The notes below the pieces were generated by a model, which did not search any database, was not told the origin of the DNA, and worked only from the letters and a program-made list of their open reading frames with translations. The translations under genes and the position numbers were made by a program. Positions 48,091-56,766 of a stretch of 64,000 nucleotides of DNA are shown one piece after another. The stretch is from Pontibacillus salipaludis (GTDB taxonomy: Bacteria > Bacillota > Bacilli > Bacillales > BH030062). Location of the stretch: assembly GCF_014642405.1 (NCBI RefSeq), contig NZ_BMIN01000017.1, positions 27,143 to 91,142 of the forward strand, given 5' to 3'. Each line of letters starts with the position of its first letter. Position 1 is the first letter of the stretch.

Positions 48091-48477
48091 ATGTATATTC
48101 AGATTGAGCCAGACTCGGATATACCGATCTATTCCCAGGTGAGCACTCAGGTAATGGAAGGGATCATTCGCGGAGAGCTAGAAGCTGGTGAAGTGTTGCC
48201 TTCTGTACGTGGCCTCGCTTCAGACCTTGGTGTGAACATGCATACAATTAATAAGAGTTATCATGATTTGGAGGCAAAAGGGGTTATTACGATCGTTCCG
48301 AAATCAGGTGCTGTTATAAGCGTAGACCCATCAAAAGGTGTCCCTAAAGAGCAAACAGATCTATTGTCTGAGAAGCTACGACCTACTGTTGTTGAGGCTA
48401 TGGTTTCAGGGATGGATGATGATCATATTCACGCGCTTGTTGACTCAATTATGAGAAATGTAAGGGAGATGAAGTAA
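48091..48477 (+). CDS. GntR family regulator, YtrA subfamily
   Basis: 128 residues: a winged helix (IPIYSQVSTQVMEGIIRGELEAGEVLPSVRGLASDLGVN in parts: GELEAGEVLPSVR, DLGVNMHTINKSYHDLEAKG) with only about 50 residues after it, the YtrA-type short dimerisation tail. Such regulators control the membrane-protein or ABC genes next to them. The stop codon abuts the next gene (TAA ATG), so they are co-transcribed. Confidence 0.92.
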   Translation: MYIQIEPDSDIPIYSQVSTQVMEGIIRGELEAGEVLPSVRGLASDLGVNMHTINKSYHDLEAKGVITIVPKSGAVISVDPSKGVPKEQTDLLSEKLRPTVVEAMVSGMDDDHIHALVDSIMRNVREMK

Positions 48478-49581
48478 ATGGAAGGGATCATTTTATTCTT
48501 ATCGACGCTGATCGTGAGTGTGATTCAAGTTTCTATTCCTTTCTTGGTTAAACGGACTGTTGTGTTTGGTGTGACGGTACCGATGGAACATACGAATCAC
48601 GCGGTGATTAAGCGATCGAAAAAATTATATTCTATTATTACCGGGGTTTTGGTCCTTGGTGTTCTCATAACATTCTTAGTCTGGAGCATGAGAACCACAC
48701 CAACGGATGTCCAAATGGCTCTTATGGGGCTGATGCTGCCGCTTCTTGTTATTGTTACCTCACTTGTCCTTTACTTCTATTTCCACATTAAGATCTCTAA
48801 ATTGAAGAAGGAACAGCGCTGGTTTGAGGGGAAAAAGCAAGTGAAAATCTCTGACCTTAACATCAGGGCCAAAGACGAAATGCTACCTTGGTATGTGGTC
48901 TCTTTACCAATCCTATTAACGATCGGATTAATGGTTTTTACAGTAGCGAACTATAGTCAGTTCCCAGATCAAATACCGGTCCATTGGGGAGCAGATGGAA
49001 AGCCAGATGCTTATACAGATAAAAGTGCCTTGTCTGTATTATCTCTTCCGCTCATATTGCTCGTCCTTCAGGGCATGTTTCTTGGTATCATAGAACTAAC
49101 GAAACGTTCAGGTTTTAAGATCCGTCCAACGAACACACAAGCCTCCAAAAAGAGGCAAATGAACTTACGTAAATACACAAGCTGGTTACTGCTGCTCGTC
49201 TCTTTGTTACTGACCATGCTATTCTCGTTTCTGCAAGTCATGACGCTGTACGGAAACATGTTTAGTGACATGATGGTTATGCTGGTACCTCTAATCTTTA
49301 TGTTTCTTACATTAGCAGGGGCTGTAGTCTTTGCCATTAAGGTTGGGAAAGTAGATTCTGACTTAGATGAAGTTGTGGTGACGGATCAAGATGATAAAGT
49401 AGAGGAGTATGATGAAGACAGGTACTGGATCGGTGGCATGATCTACTTTAATAAACAAGATCCTTCTGTCTTAGTAGAGAAGCGGTTTGGTATAGGAATG
49501 ACGGTAAACTTTGCTCGTCCAATGGCCTACATGGTTTTAGTGGTTCCAATTCTGCTGATTTTATTACTATCTTTCCTTTAA
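48478..49581 (+). CDS. DUF1648/DUF5808 membrane protein
   Basis: 367 residues with about eight hydrophobic helices. The DUF1648 signature is seen as YSQFPDQIPVHWGADGKPDAY, in parts FPDQIPVHW and GKPDAYTDKS, and the DUF5808 end as YWIGGMIYFNKQDPS and RFGIGMTVNFARP. Function unknown; typically paired with a GntR/YtrA-type or ArsR-type regulator, as here. Starts directly at the end of the gntR gene. Confidence 0.85.
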   Translation: MEGIILFLSTLIVSVIQVSIPFLVKRTVVFGVTVPMEHTNHAVIKRSKKLYSIITGVLVLGVLITFLVWSMRTTPTDVQMALMGLMLPLLVIVTSLVLYFYFHIKISKLKKEQRWFEGKKQVKISDLNIRAKDEMLPWYVVSLPILLTIGLMVFTVANYSQFPDQIPVHWGADGKPDAYTDKSALSVLSLPLILLVLQGMFLGIIELTKRSGFKIRPTNTQASKKRQMNLRKYTSWLLLLVSLLLTMLFSFLQVMTLYGNMFSDMMVMLVPLIFMFLTLAGAVVFAIKVGKVDSDLDEVVVTDQDDKVEEYDEDRYWIGGMIYFNKQDPSVLVEKRFGIGMTVNFARPMAYMVLVVPILLILLLSFL

Positions 49582-49634
49582 GAGTATCTCATCAATACTC
49601 TCTAAAACCCCTTGATATCGAAGGTGATGAGCCA

Positions 49635-49654
49635 TTGATCAAACGTTTGATCAA
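49635..49654. promoter_or_regulatory. perfect 20-bp palindrome, copy 3
   Basis: TTGATCAAACGTTTGATCAA with a further A/T pair at each end, in a convergent gap just before the bidirectional terminator, so not obviously a promoter operator. Confidence 0.6.
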
Positions 49655-49673
49655 TAAGATATCGCTAAAAAAT

Positions 49674-49704
49674 AAGACAGGGACCTAGAGCCCTGTCTTA
49701 TTTT
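49674..49704. terminator. bidirectional terminator between convergent genes
   Basis: Perfect stem AAGACAGGG with CCCTGTCTT, 8-base loop, A run before and T run after. Confidence 0.9.
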
Positions 49705-49723
49705 TGTATATTTCAACTCTTAA

Positions 49724-50437
49724 TTAGATGTCGCATCCTTCATCTGTGCATACTTCTGTGTCTTTACCACTGATCGATTCGAAAGCAGGTGCTTGTTTCT
49801 CTTCTTCATAAGCTTTCTGCAAGCCTTGTAAGAAGACCTCTTTCGGCTGGGCGCCTGATATAGCAAATTTGCGGTTGAATACGAAGAATGGAACGCCTTG
49901 AACACCGATTTGTCCCGCTTCTTGTTCATCGCTTCTTACAGCTGTTGCATATTTCTCATCCGTAAAGGCAGCTTTTACGTCTTCTTCTGATAGACCAGCT
50001 TCAAGGGCGATCTCTTTCAAGATGGAACGGTCGCCGACGTGTTTGCCTGCTTCAAAGTAAGCGTGGAATAAGTGCTCAGATACTTTGTTGCCGATTCCTT
50101 TTTCAGAAGCACGTTGGAATAAGCGATGAGCATCGAACGTATTTGTTGGAATCGTGCGATCGAAGTCAAAATCAAGTCCCTCTGCAGCAGCTTGCTGAGT
50201 CATATTGGCTGTCATTTCTTTTGCTTCATCTAACGTCTTACCGTATTTTTCAGCGAGTTTTTCATTTGTGGTCTGATTGCTATTTACAGGAGCATTCGGA
50301 TCTAATTCAAAGCTTTTAAACTGTATATCAATCTCTACTTGATCCGCTTGTTCAAATTCTTTAAGAGCCGACTCTAAGCGACGTTTTCCAATATAGCAAA
50401 ACGGGCAGACTACATCTGACCATACTTCAATTCTCAT
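49724..50437 (-). CDS. DsbA-family oxidoreductase FrnE-like
   Basis: 237 residues, thioredoxin-like FrnE/YwbO type. The CxxC motif is in SDVVCPFCYIGKRRLE near the N-terminus, the cis-Pro loop is GVQGVPFFVFN, and the last residues contain a second Cys pair (EVCTDEGCDI). A cytosolic thiol-disulfide or 2-hydroxychromene-isomerase-like enzyme. The start ATG 50437 has GGAGG at 8 bp on the minus strand; an ORF start at 50452 lies over that site. Confidence 0.9.
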   Translation of the reverse strand: MRIEVWSDVVCPFCYIGKRRLESALKEFEQADQVEIDIQFKSFELDPNAPVNSNQTTNEKLAEKYGKTLDEAKEMTANMTQQAAAEGLDFDFDRTIPTNTFDAHRLFQRASEKGIGNKVSEHLFHAYFEAGKHVGDRSILKEIALEAGLSEEDVKAAFTDEKYATAVRSDEQEAGQIGVQGVPFFVFNRKFAISGAQPKEVFLQGLQKAYEEEKQAPAFESISGKDTEVCTDEGCDI

Positions 50438-50603
50438 GATACATACCTCCATGTCTCTTTCGTGCCTCTATTATAACATCGGAAAGACTTGTAGGCATGT
50501 GAGGTGATTAGGGCTAACTTAATTCCCCCCAAGGAGAAATTACACTTATCTAGAAATAAGGTATACATAAGGTAAAATAAAACCTCATCTAGGAGGAACG
50601 CGC

Positions 50604-51486
50604 ATGGGTGTAGAACTGATCGTAGATTCAAAATCAAGGTTAGGAGAAGGACCAAGCTGGGATCGTGAAAAGGGAGTCCTTTATTGGGTGGATATTTTGC
50701 AGCAACAACTCCATTGTTATAATCCTGTCGAGCATAAGAATATAACGGTAGAGCTTGACCAAGCCCCTGGAGCGGTTGCGCCAAAAAGCTCTGATGAAGT
50801 CGTGCTTGCGCTTGAGAATGGGTTTTACTTTTATAATTGGAAGCTAAATAAACTGGATCCGATTATGAATCCAGAGGAACATTTACCTCGTAACCGTTTT
50901 AATGACGGGAAGTGCGATCCTGCGGGAAGATTCTTTGCAGGAACGATGGATAAGGAAGAGGAAGAGAGAAGTGGAACACTCTATTGCCTTGAGGAGAACT
51001 TGTCTGTAAAAGAGAAAGTGACGGGTGTTGGGATTTCTAATGGGATCGCTTGGTCAGTAGACCATACACACATGTACTATATTGATACCTTTGAAAATCA
51101 GGTCTATCGGTATGACTACAATCGAGACACAGGGGACATTAGTCACCCTGCTTCTGTCATTTTCTTTTGAAAATGAAGAGGGGGCTCCTGATGGGATGAC
51201 GATTGATGACGAAGGGATGCTTTGGATTGCGCACTTTGGAGGTGCGAAAGTGTCTAGATGGAATCCTGATACAGGTGAAAAAGTAGAAGAAATCCCGGTC
51301 CCCGCCCTGAATGTAACATGCTGTGTCTTTGGCGGCGTAAACATGAATGAATTATTCATTACCACAGCTAGGAAAGATATGAGTGAAGAAGACTTGCAGC
51401 GCTATCCACATGCAGGCGGCCTCTTTAAGGTAACAATGAACGTTAGCGGATGTGAATCATACCGTTTTAATGGAACGTTTAAATAA
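50604..51486 (+). pseudogene. SMP-30/gluconolactonase family gene, frameshifted
   Basis: Two overlapping frames encode one SMP-30 beta-propeller. Residues 1-188 (LGEGPSWDREKGVLYWVDI, NRFNDGKCDPAGRFFAGTM, GISNGIAWSVDHTHMYYIDT in parts) stop at TGA 51168-51170; the rest (GAPDGMTIDDEGMLWIAHFG, GGLFKVTM) continues one base later to 51486. Removing one T from the T4 run at 51165-51168 restores reading as VIFFENEEG. Start ATG 50604 follows AGGAGGAACG. Either an inactivated lactonase gene or a homopolymer sequencing error. Confidence 0.88.
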
Positions 51487-51559
51487 AAAAGCTTACATTA
51501 AATAAACTAGTAACATATAAATGATAGGCGAAAAAGCAAATGAGAAAGGAATGAACCGT

Positions 51560-52024
51560 GTGAGAGTTAACCTTCAAACCATTGCAGACAATGCTGAAAT
51601 AAACGATGGGGATTGGAATATATACCTCGACAAGGAAACAGGACAGATCATCACAATTACTCATGATGAGATCCGCGATGCAAAAGAAGGAAAACCGATT
51701 GGTGACTTACCAACCAGGCAGAAAGAAAACCGTAAATGGGCCGATCTATTTGTCGCGGATGAGAGTAGTCGTTTCGTGGAATTGCCAACGCCACGCGACT
51801 TGGACGAGTATAGAGTAATGGAATCATTCGCTCATTCGTTAGAGGATGAAGAAAAGGGAAATAAGTTACTCCGGGCGATCCGGGGACGAGGAGCTTTCCG
51901 CCGTTTTAAAGATATGGTGGGAGACTTGGGTCTCGCAGAAGATTGGTACGCTTATCGAGAAACTCAATTTCTTAAAGTCGCCAAGAGATGGTGCGAGGAT
52001 AAAGAAATTCCTTACGAATCATAA
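51560..52024 (+). CDS. UPF0158 family protein
   Basis: 154 residues of unknown function, UPF0158 type: IYLDKETGQIITIT near the N-terminus, PTPRDLDEYRVMESF in the middle, GRGAFRRFKDMV and DWYAYRE further on. The start GTG 51560 sits 9 bp after AAAGGA; an ATG at 51551 directly abuts that site and an ATG at 51521 has none. Ends in a bidirectional terminator. Confidence 0.85.
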   Translation: MRVNLQTIADNAEINDGDWNIYLDKETGQIITITHDEIRDAKEGKPIGDLPTRQKENRKWADLFVADESSRFVELPTPRDLDEYRVMESFAHSLEDEEKGNKLLRAIRGRGAFRRFKDMVGDLGLAEDWYAYRETQFLKVAKRWCEDKEIPYES

Positions 52025-52025
52025 A

Positions 52026-52045
52026 TTGATCAAACGTTTGATCAA
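52026..52045. promoter_or_regulatory. perfect 20-bp palindrome, copy 4
   Basis: TTGATCAAACGTTTGATCAA starting 2 bp after the UPF0158 stop codon, in a convergent gap and next to a terminator, as copy 3 is. Confidence 0.6.
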
Positions 52046-52051
52046 GGAAAA

Positions 52052-52080
52052 GAGGGAGACCGTTAATGGTCTCCCTCTTC
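52052..52080. terminator. bidirectional terminator overlapping a stop codon
   Basis: Perfect 10-bp stem GAGGGAGACC with GGTCTCCCTC and a 6-base loop. The loop contains the stop codon of the minus-strand gene and the right arm encodes its last residues. Confidence 0.85.
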
Positions 52081-53280
52081 TTCATTTTCTTCTGCTTTTG
52101 TGGCACCGCCAAAGGCTTCAGGCAACATCTTAAAGCCTTCGATCTCCGCGTCTTCTTCTAGCTCAATCATAAGATAACGTCTGCCGTCGAAATTAACTTG
52201 TTTGACGTGTTCTAAGTCTTGCGGGCTAATCGAAATGTTGGCGAGCTTCGTGTTGATCTTAATGGATTTTGACTTATATTTCGGTACGATACTACTTGCT
52301 TTTAGTTCGTAATTATCGTTTTCTGTGTACCTTTTAAAGGATTCTTTGATTTTCTCGGAATCAATTTTCTCCTGTTCTACACCGCTCATTGTCAGTACAC
52401 GTTCAACGTCTCTGTAATCAAGCTTCGGCGGTTCTTCGCCTTCTTCATGGTCCTCGACAACTTGATTGACCTCACGATAGACGTTACCGAGTGTTGAGGG
52501 GTTCATTTGGTCACCTACAACATCCCGAATCACTTCTTCAAAAACGGCTTTATCTTCCATAGCTGTCATTGGCTCTTCACCGTTCAGCACTTCTTCTACA
52601 AAATGAAGGTCTGGCTCATGGGCTTTCCCAGAGGCGTAAAGAATATGGTTCACATCGGCTGAGTGATTGGTGAACGTAGGGAAAAGGAAGCCGCCCATTG
52701 GCGTATTCAGATCTACAACAGGGTCGACTTCAATGTTGTATTTAAACTCTTTCTGCACATAATCGAATTGATATTCCTTCTTCGGATCTTGTGTTTTATT
52801 CACGCTGCAGAGAATGAAGGGGTGGGAGTAAACGGTATCCCGGTCGCTTTCTTCACATTCTGAACTTCCTCTACGCGTTGGTTTCAGATATTCTGCGCGG
52901 ACGAATGTAATAACGACATCGTGTTCATAAGGGCGTTCTGCAATCATTTTCTCCGTCATATAGAGCATTTCTTGCATCCAGTCCTGAACATTATTGGTTA
53001 ACAGGCCTTTATGTAAAATAAGCTGCGTGTGATTCTCGGCCTCTCGTTGGAACTTTAGTTCAAATAACTTCTCATCGAGCTTTCCTGTTAGCAATTTCTT
53101 GAAGTTGTTCATAAACAGTTCTTGCTGTTCTCGTTCAAGCAATTCAAATGGCTGGCTCTGATGGTGGTAGATCTCTGTTGTTTCTTTCATGATATAGACG
53201 TTAAAGATGTTCTGGATTTTTAATAGATCGTTATCAACTTTTAGCTGCCGGCGAATTCCGGCGATATCCTTCTTATCCAT
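52063..53280 (-). CDS. DUF4317 family protein
   Basis: 405 residues, cytosolic, function unknown. The conserved N-terminus MDKKDIAGIRRQLK and FNVYIMKET are typical of DUF4317; the middle has GGFLFPTFTNHSADVNHILY in parts. The C-terminus is acidic. No membrane segments. It diverges from the helicase gene at 53497. Confidence 0.85.
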   Translation of the reverse strand: MDKKDIAGIRRQLKVDNDLLKIQNIFNVYIMKETTEIYHHQSQPFELLEREQQELFMNNFKKLLTGKLDEKLFELKFQREAENHTQLILHKGLLTNNVQDWMQEMLYMTEKMIAERPYEHDVVITFVRAEYLKPTRRGSSECEESDRDTVYSHPFILCSVNKTQDPKKEYQFDYVQKEFKYNIEVDPVVDLNTPMGGFLFPTFTNHSADVNHILYASGKAHEPDLHFVEEVLNGEEPMTAMEDKAVFEEVIRDVVGDQMNPSTLGNVYREVNQVVEDHEEGEEPPKLDYRDVERVLTMSGVEQEKIDSEKIKESFKRYTENDNYELKASSIVPKYKSKSIKINTKLANISISPQDLEHVKQVNFDGRRYLMIELEEDAEIEGFKMLPEAFGGATKAEENEEEGDH

Positions 53281-53350
53281 CGGTCGTTCACTCCTACGTG
53301 GTTGTGCTTATAATAGTTTATTTTAACATAGCTTTCCATCTTAAAAGAGG

Positions 53351-53467
53351 TAGAATATCATAGAGATAGAAGATATAATACGAGTAGGACACAGGCAGAG
53401 TCATGTCATGAAAGAAGAATAGATGGAAGAGGGGTGCTCGGACCTTCTTCCATCTATTTTTGTTCTG
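53351..53467 (+). promoter_or_regulatory. promoter and terminator-bearing leader of the helicase gene
   Basis: A TATAAT (53374-53379) with a weak -35 (TAGAAT, 53351-53356) is followed about 40 bp later by a strong hairpin with T run: AGATGGAAGA paired with TCTTCCATCT, then ATTTTTG, ending near 53463. The helicase start is 30 bp further on. No known riboswitch, T-box or leader peptide was recognised, so this is an attenuator or a short RNA. Confidence 0.6.
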
Positions 53468-53496
53468 TCGATCGATAAGGAAAGGGAGAGGCTTTA

Positions 53497-55689
53497 ATGG
53501 ATTTCTTTACAAGAATGGAAGAGGCGACAGGGGTTCGGTTGAATGAGGTGCAGCAACAGGCTGTGTTGCATACGGATGGGCCGCTCTTGTTGCTAGCTTC
53601 ACCGGGTTCAGGGAAGACCACAACACTTAATATGAAGATCGGATACTTGTTGTTAGAGAAGAAGGTTAGACCGGATCGTATTATGGCGATTACCTTTAGT
53701 AAGCAATCTGCTCAAGATATGTCCGAGAGGTTTGATGAATTCTTCTCTGACCTCACGAGTGATAAAGTTCATTTCTCAACCATTCACAGCTTTGCCTTTA
53801 AGGTTGTTCGTGAGGCTTTAAGGAAAGAAGGCCAAGACTTTCAGCTCATCGAAGGACAAATTAATGAGGATGAGTGGAAGAAAGGATTCCAGGGGGAGCA
53901 TGTGCCTCTTCACAAGAAGTTTATTTTAAAGAAGCTCTTTGAAGATGAGAACGGGACGCAAATCTCAGATGATGAGATGGACGAACTGATGACGTATATC
54001 AGTTTCGTGAAGAACCGGATGCTTAGTGGGAAAGAGCTTCATAAAGTGAAGGCGAATGTAAAGAATGCAGCATCAATTTATCAGTCCTATGAACGTTTTA
54101 AGAAAGAGTATACCAACTCTTTACTGCTCGATTTTGACGATATGTTGACCTATTGCCATCAGAGCTTGTTGGATGACCCTCAAATTCTGCATCGATATCA
54201 GCAGCAGTTTGAGTATATATTAACGGATGAGAGTCAAGACAACTCCGTCGTTCAGCATGAGATTGTTGAGCTTCTTGCTAAGCCTCAGAATAATTTGTGT
54301 GTCGTAGCCGATGATGACCAGTCGATCTTTATGTGGCGCGGCTCTGATGTGACGAAGCTTCTTAAGTTTGAGGGTACGTACCCGGACGCGACTGTCCTCA
54401 CAATGTCGCAGAATTACCGGTCCTCAGTTGAGATTGTTGAAGTCTCCAATCAGTTTATTAAGCGAAACCAGAACCGATTTCATAAGGAAATGTTCACCGA
54501 AAATCCCTCATCCAATCCGATCGCCATTAAAGCTATGCGAAGCTATGAGGATCAGTTAAAGTACGTGACGGATCAGGTGAAGCAAAGTGGTCCAAAGGAA
54601 GAGGTAGCTGTTCTGTACCGGAATAATGCCTCAGCCGTGCCGCTTGCGGATAAGCTCAGTAAAGCAGGAATTGACTTTTACATGAAAGATATTGATGCAA
54701 AGTTCTTCAAACACTGGATTGTTGAGGATGTTTTGAATTTTATGAGGCTCACTTACAATGATCGGCGCGTGGATATATTAGAGAGAATTCATACGAAGTT
54801 TAATGCGTATATCACGAAAAGTCAGATCGCGTTTCTAAGAAGTCGTCCATCTCAAGAATCAGTCTTTGATCTTCTCCTTGAAACCGATCTTCCTTCTTAT
54901 CAGAAGAAAAACGTGACTCAGGCAAAGAAGCTATTCGCTGAGATGAATAAGATGGAACCAGCGAGAGCGATCCGTGTCATACGAGATCGGCTTGGATACG
55001 ACAAAGCAATTCAGAAGATGGTAGAGAAATTCGGCTTTAATGGTGAACATTTGTTTACAGTTTTAAACACACTTGAAGAGATTGCAGAAGGACTCGGTTC
55101 GTTAAAAGGTTTTGCAGACCGGCTGAAGGAACTTGAGCAATTGGTTCAAACGTCTAAATATAACAAGCAATCGTGTTCCCTTACCTTAACAACGTTCCAC
55201 AGCGCCAAAGGCCTTGAGTATGACAAGGTATATATGATTGATCTAATCAATGGTGTTGTGCCTTCGAAGGAAGACATGGACAGTTATCGGAAGAAAGAAT
55301 ATGGCCCGATGGAAGAAGCGGTGCGCCTCTTTTACGTAGGGATGACTCGGGCGCGCACTCATTTAGAACTGTTGACTTATGGATACAAAGGGGATGAACG
55401 TGTGTCTGAGTCACAGTTCGTCACGAATGTGCGCAGAATTGCCAAGTTCCCTGATGAGAAGAGAGCCGTAACACGACGTAAACGGCCGGCTCCCGATTTA
55501 TCTGATGAGAGTTTGCTCGGATGGGATGAGATTGAGGTTGGACGAGAAGTGGAGCATCAAAAGTTTGGTGTTGGCGTTATTAAAGAGTATGGGGGCGCAG
55601 CGATCGCCATCGAGTTTGAAGAAGTGGGTTATAAAGAGTTTAATGCGGAGATCTGTATTGATAATGGGATCTTGCGTAAGAAAGAGTAG
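53497..55689 (+). CDS. UvrD/Rep-family ATP-dependent DNA helicase (YjcD-like)
   Basis: 730 residues, SF1A 3'-5' helicase. Q motif LNEVQQQAVLH, Walker A ASPGSGKTTT, Walker B YILTDESQDNS (DESQ instead of DExx), motif III DDDQSIFMWRGSD, motif IV NYRSSVEIV, motif V TTFHSAKGLEYDKVYMI in parts, motif VI RLFYVGMTRARTHL. The C-terminal 50 residues form a small PcrA-like Tudor-type domain (VEHQKFGVGVIKEYGG). Shorter and distinct from PcrA; resembles YjcD of B. subtilis. Role in repair or recombination inferred. Confidence 0.9.
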   Translation: MDFFTRMEEATGVRLNEVQQQAVLHTDGPLLLLASPGSGKTTTLNMKIGYLLLEKKVRPDRIMAITFSKQSAQDMSERFDEFFSDLTSDKVHFSTIHSFAFKVVREALRKEGQDFQLIEGQINEDEWKKGFQGEHVPLHKKFILKKLFEDENGTQISDDEMDELMTYISFVKNRMLSGKELHKVKANVKNAASIYQSYERFKKEYTNSLLLDFDDMLTYCHQSLLDDPQILHRYQQQFEYILTDESQDNSVVQHEIVELLAKPQNNLCVVADDDQSIFMWRGSDVTKLLKFEGTYPDATVLTMSQNYRSSVEIVEVSNQFIKRNQNRFHKEMFTENPSSNPIAIKAMRSYEDQLKYVTDQVKQSGPKEEVAVLYRNNASAVPLADKLSKAGIDFYMKDIDAKFFKHWIVEDVLNFMRLTYNDRRVDILERIHTKFNAYITKSQIAFLRSRPSQESVFDLLLETDLPSYQKKNVTQAKKLFAEMNKMEPARAIRVIRDRLGYDKAIQKMVEKFGFNGEHLFTVLNTLEEIAEGLGSLKGFADRLKELEQLVQTSKYNKQSCSLTLTTFHSAKGLEYDKVYMIDLINGVVPSKEDMDSYRKKEYGPMEEAVRLFYVGMTRARTHLELLTYGYKGDERVSESQFVTNVRRIAKFPDEKRAVTRRKRPAPDLSDESLLGWDEIEVGREVEHQKFGVGVIKEYGGAAIAIEFEEVGYKEFNAEICIDNGILRKKE

Positions 55690-55720
55690 GACTTCCTTAT
55701 GAGGAAGTCCTTTTTTTAGT
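55687..55720 (+). terminator. terminator after the helicase gene
   Basis: Stem AGGACTTCC with GGAAGTCCT, loop TTATGA, then a seven-base T run. Confidence 0.94.
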
Positions 55721-55898
55721 TTTGTTCAGGATTCTTGGATTTGCGAGCGCGTTTAGCTGATTCTTTGTGCGCTTTGTTCGCAGCGGCACTTCCGAATTCG
55801 CCTGTTACTTCTTGTCCAAATTCAACGTCCATCTTCTTTGGATCAAATCCTTTTTTGTGCTTTTGTTCTGCGTCGTTTTTCTTTGTTTTCTTTGCCAT
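55716..55898 (-). CDS. small basic Lys-rich protein, possible spore protein
   Basis: 60 residues, highly charged and Lys/Ala-rich, start MAKKTKKN with GGAGGG a few bases before the ATG on the minus strand. The middle has DVEFGQEVTGEFGS, faintly like the EFG motif of gamma-type small acid-soluble spore proteins or the YfhD group. Family assignment is not secure. The gene is convergent with the helicase. Confidence 0.6.
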   Translation of the reverse strand: MAKKTKKNDAEQKHKKGFDPKKMDVEFGQEVTGEFGSAAANKAHKESAKRARKSKNPEQN

Positions 55899-56098
55899 GT
55901 GAATCCCTCCTTCTTATCAAGTTTAGTATGTTTCTGCTCGGAAACATTTATTCCATTTCCATTTCGTTATCCGAGCTTGGAAAGGCTTGATGTTTTTCAT
56001 ATCAATAATTAGCTTACGTATTGCTTAAGATTATTCATTTCGGGGTATGAGTTTATTAGAAACGATTGACTGGAAATGATTTAACGGAGGGTGAAGAG

Positions 56099-56566
56099 AT
56101 GAAGAAAATGAATCGAGGCATTCTAACAGCTTTAACATCAATAGGAATCGCACAAGGACTAAAGATCTTAACCCATAAGAAACTTTCAGGTAATTGGGAC
56201 TGGAAGCAGGTTGCGACGACAGGCGGTATGCCAAGTTCGCACTCCGCTGGTGTATGTGCATTAGCTACATACTTAGCCTCTCATAAGGGAGCGCGTCACA
56301 CAGAAACAGCGCTCGCTACGGTTTTTGGAGCTATTGTGATGTATGATGCTCAAGGCATAAGGCGTCATACCGGTGAGATCGCACGACTTGTAAATGAGTT
56401 AGAAGACAGTTTTGCCTCTTTAGCTGGTGATTTCCCAAGTTTTGAATTTGTGGAACGGGAGAAAGAATTAAAGGAACTACTTGGACACCAGCCAGTGGAA
56501 GTATTAGGCGGAGCCATATTTGGTTGTGCTCTAGGGTTTGCTTCAGCGAAGCTCGAGAATAACTAA
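56099..56566 (+). CDS. divergent PAP2-family membrane protein (DUF212, YuiD-like)
   Basis: 155 residues, DUF212. The phosphatase-like marks are TGGMPSSHSAGVCALAT and AIVMYDAQGIRRHTG, which correspond to shrunken PAP2 motifs. Several hydrophobic helices. Function unknown. Start ATG 56099 has GGAGG at 8 bp. Own terminator. Confidence 0.88.
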   Translation: MKKMNRGILTALTSIGIAQGLKILTHKKLSGNWDWKQVATTGGMPSSHSAGVCALATYLASHKGARHTETALATVFGAIVMYDAQGIRRHTGEIARLVNELEDSFASLAGDFPSFEFVEREKELKELLGHQPVEVLGGAIFGCALGFASAKLENN

Positions 56567-56583
56567 GGAGTATCCATTGTTTA

Positions 56584-56615
56584 GAAACCCCTCTTGAATT
56601 AAGAGGGGTTTCTTT
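56584..56615 (+). terminator. terminator after the DUF212 gene
   Basis: Perfect 12-bp stem GAAACCCCTCTT with AAGAGGGGTTTC, 5-base loop, short T tract. Confidence 0.9.
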
Positions 56616-56766
56616 ACTGGTAAGAACCTTATTACATCATGTTGTCAACTTAAATTTAGAACGTAAACGTTACCAATTTCTATATATTACAAATTAGTGA
56701 TAAAGGTTGCGATCCTTCCAAGACAGGCATATGATTAAATGTGAAAAGGTTCACAAAAGAGGACGG

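Noticed and set aside
51082..51486. Second half of the SMP-30 gene as an independent CDS
   Set aside because: No ribosome-binding site at its first ATG, and its sequence continues the upstream frame after one base is removed.
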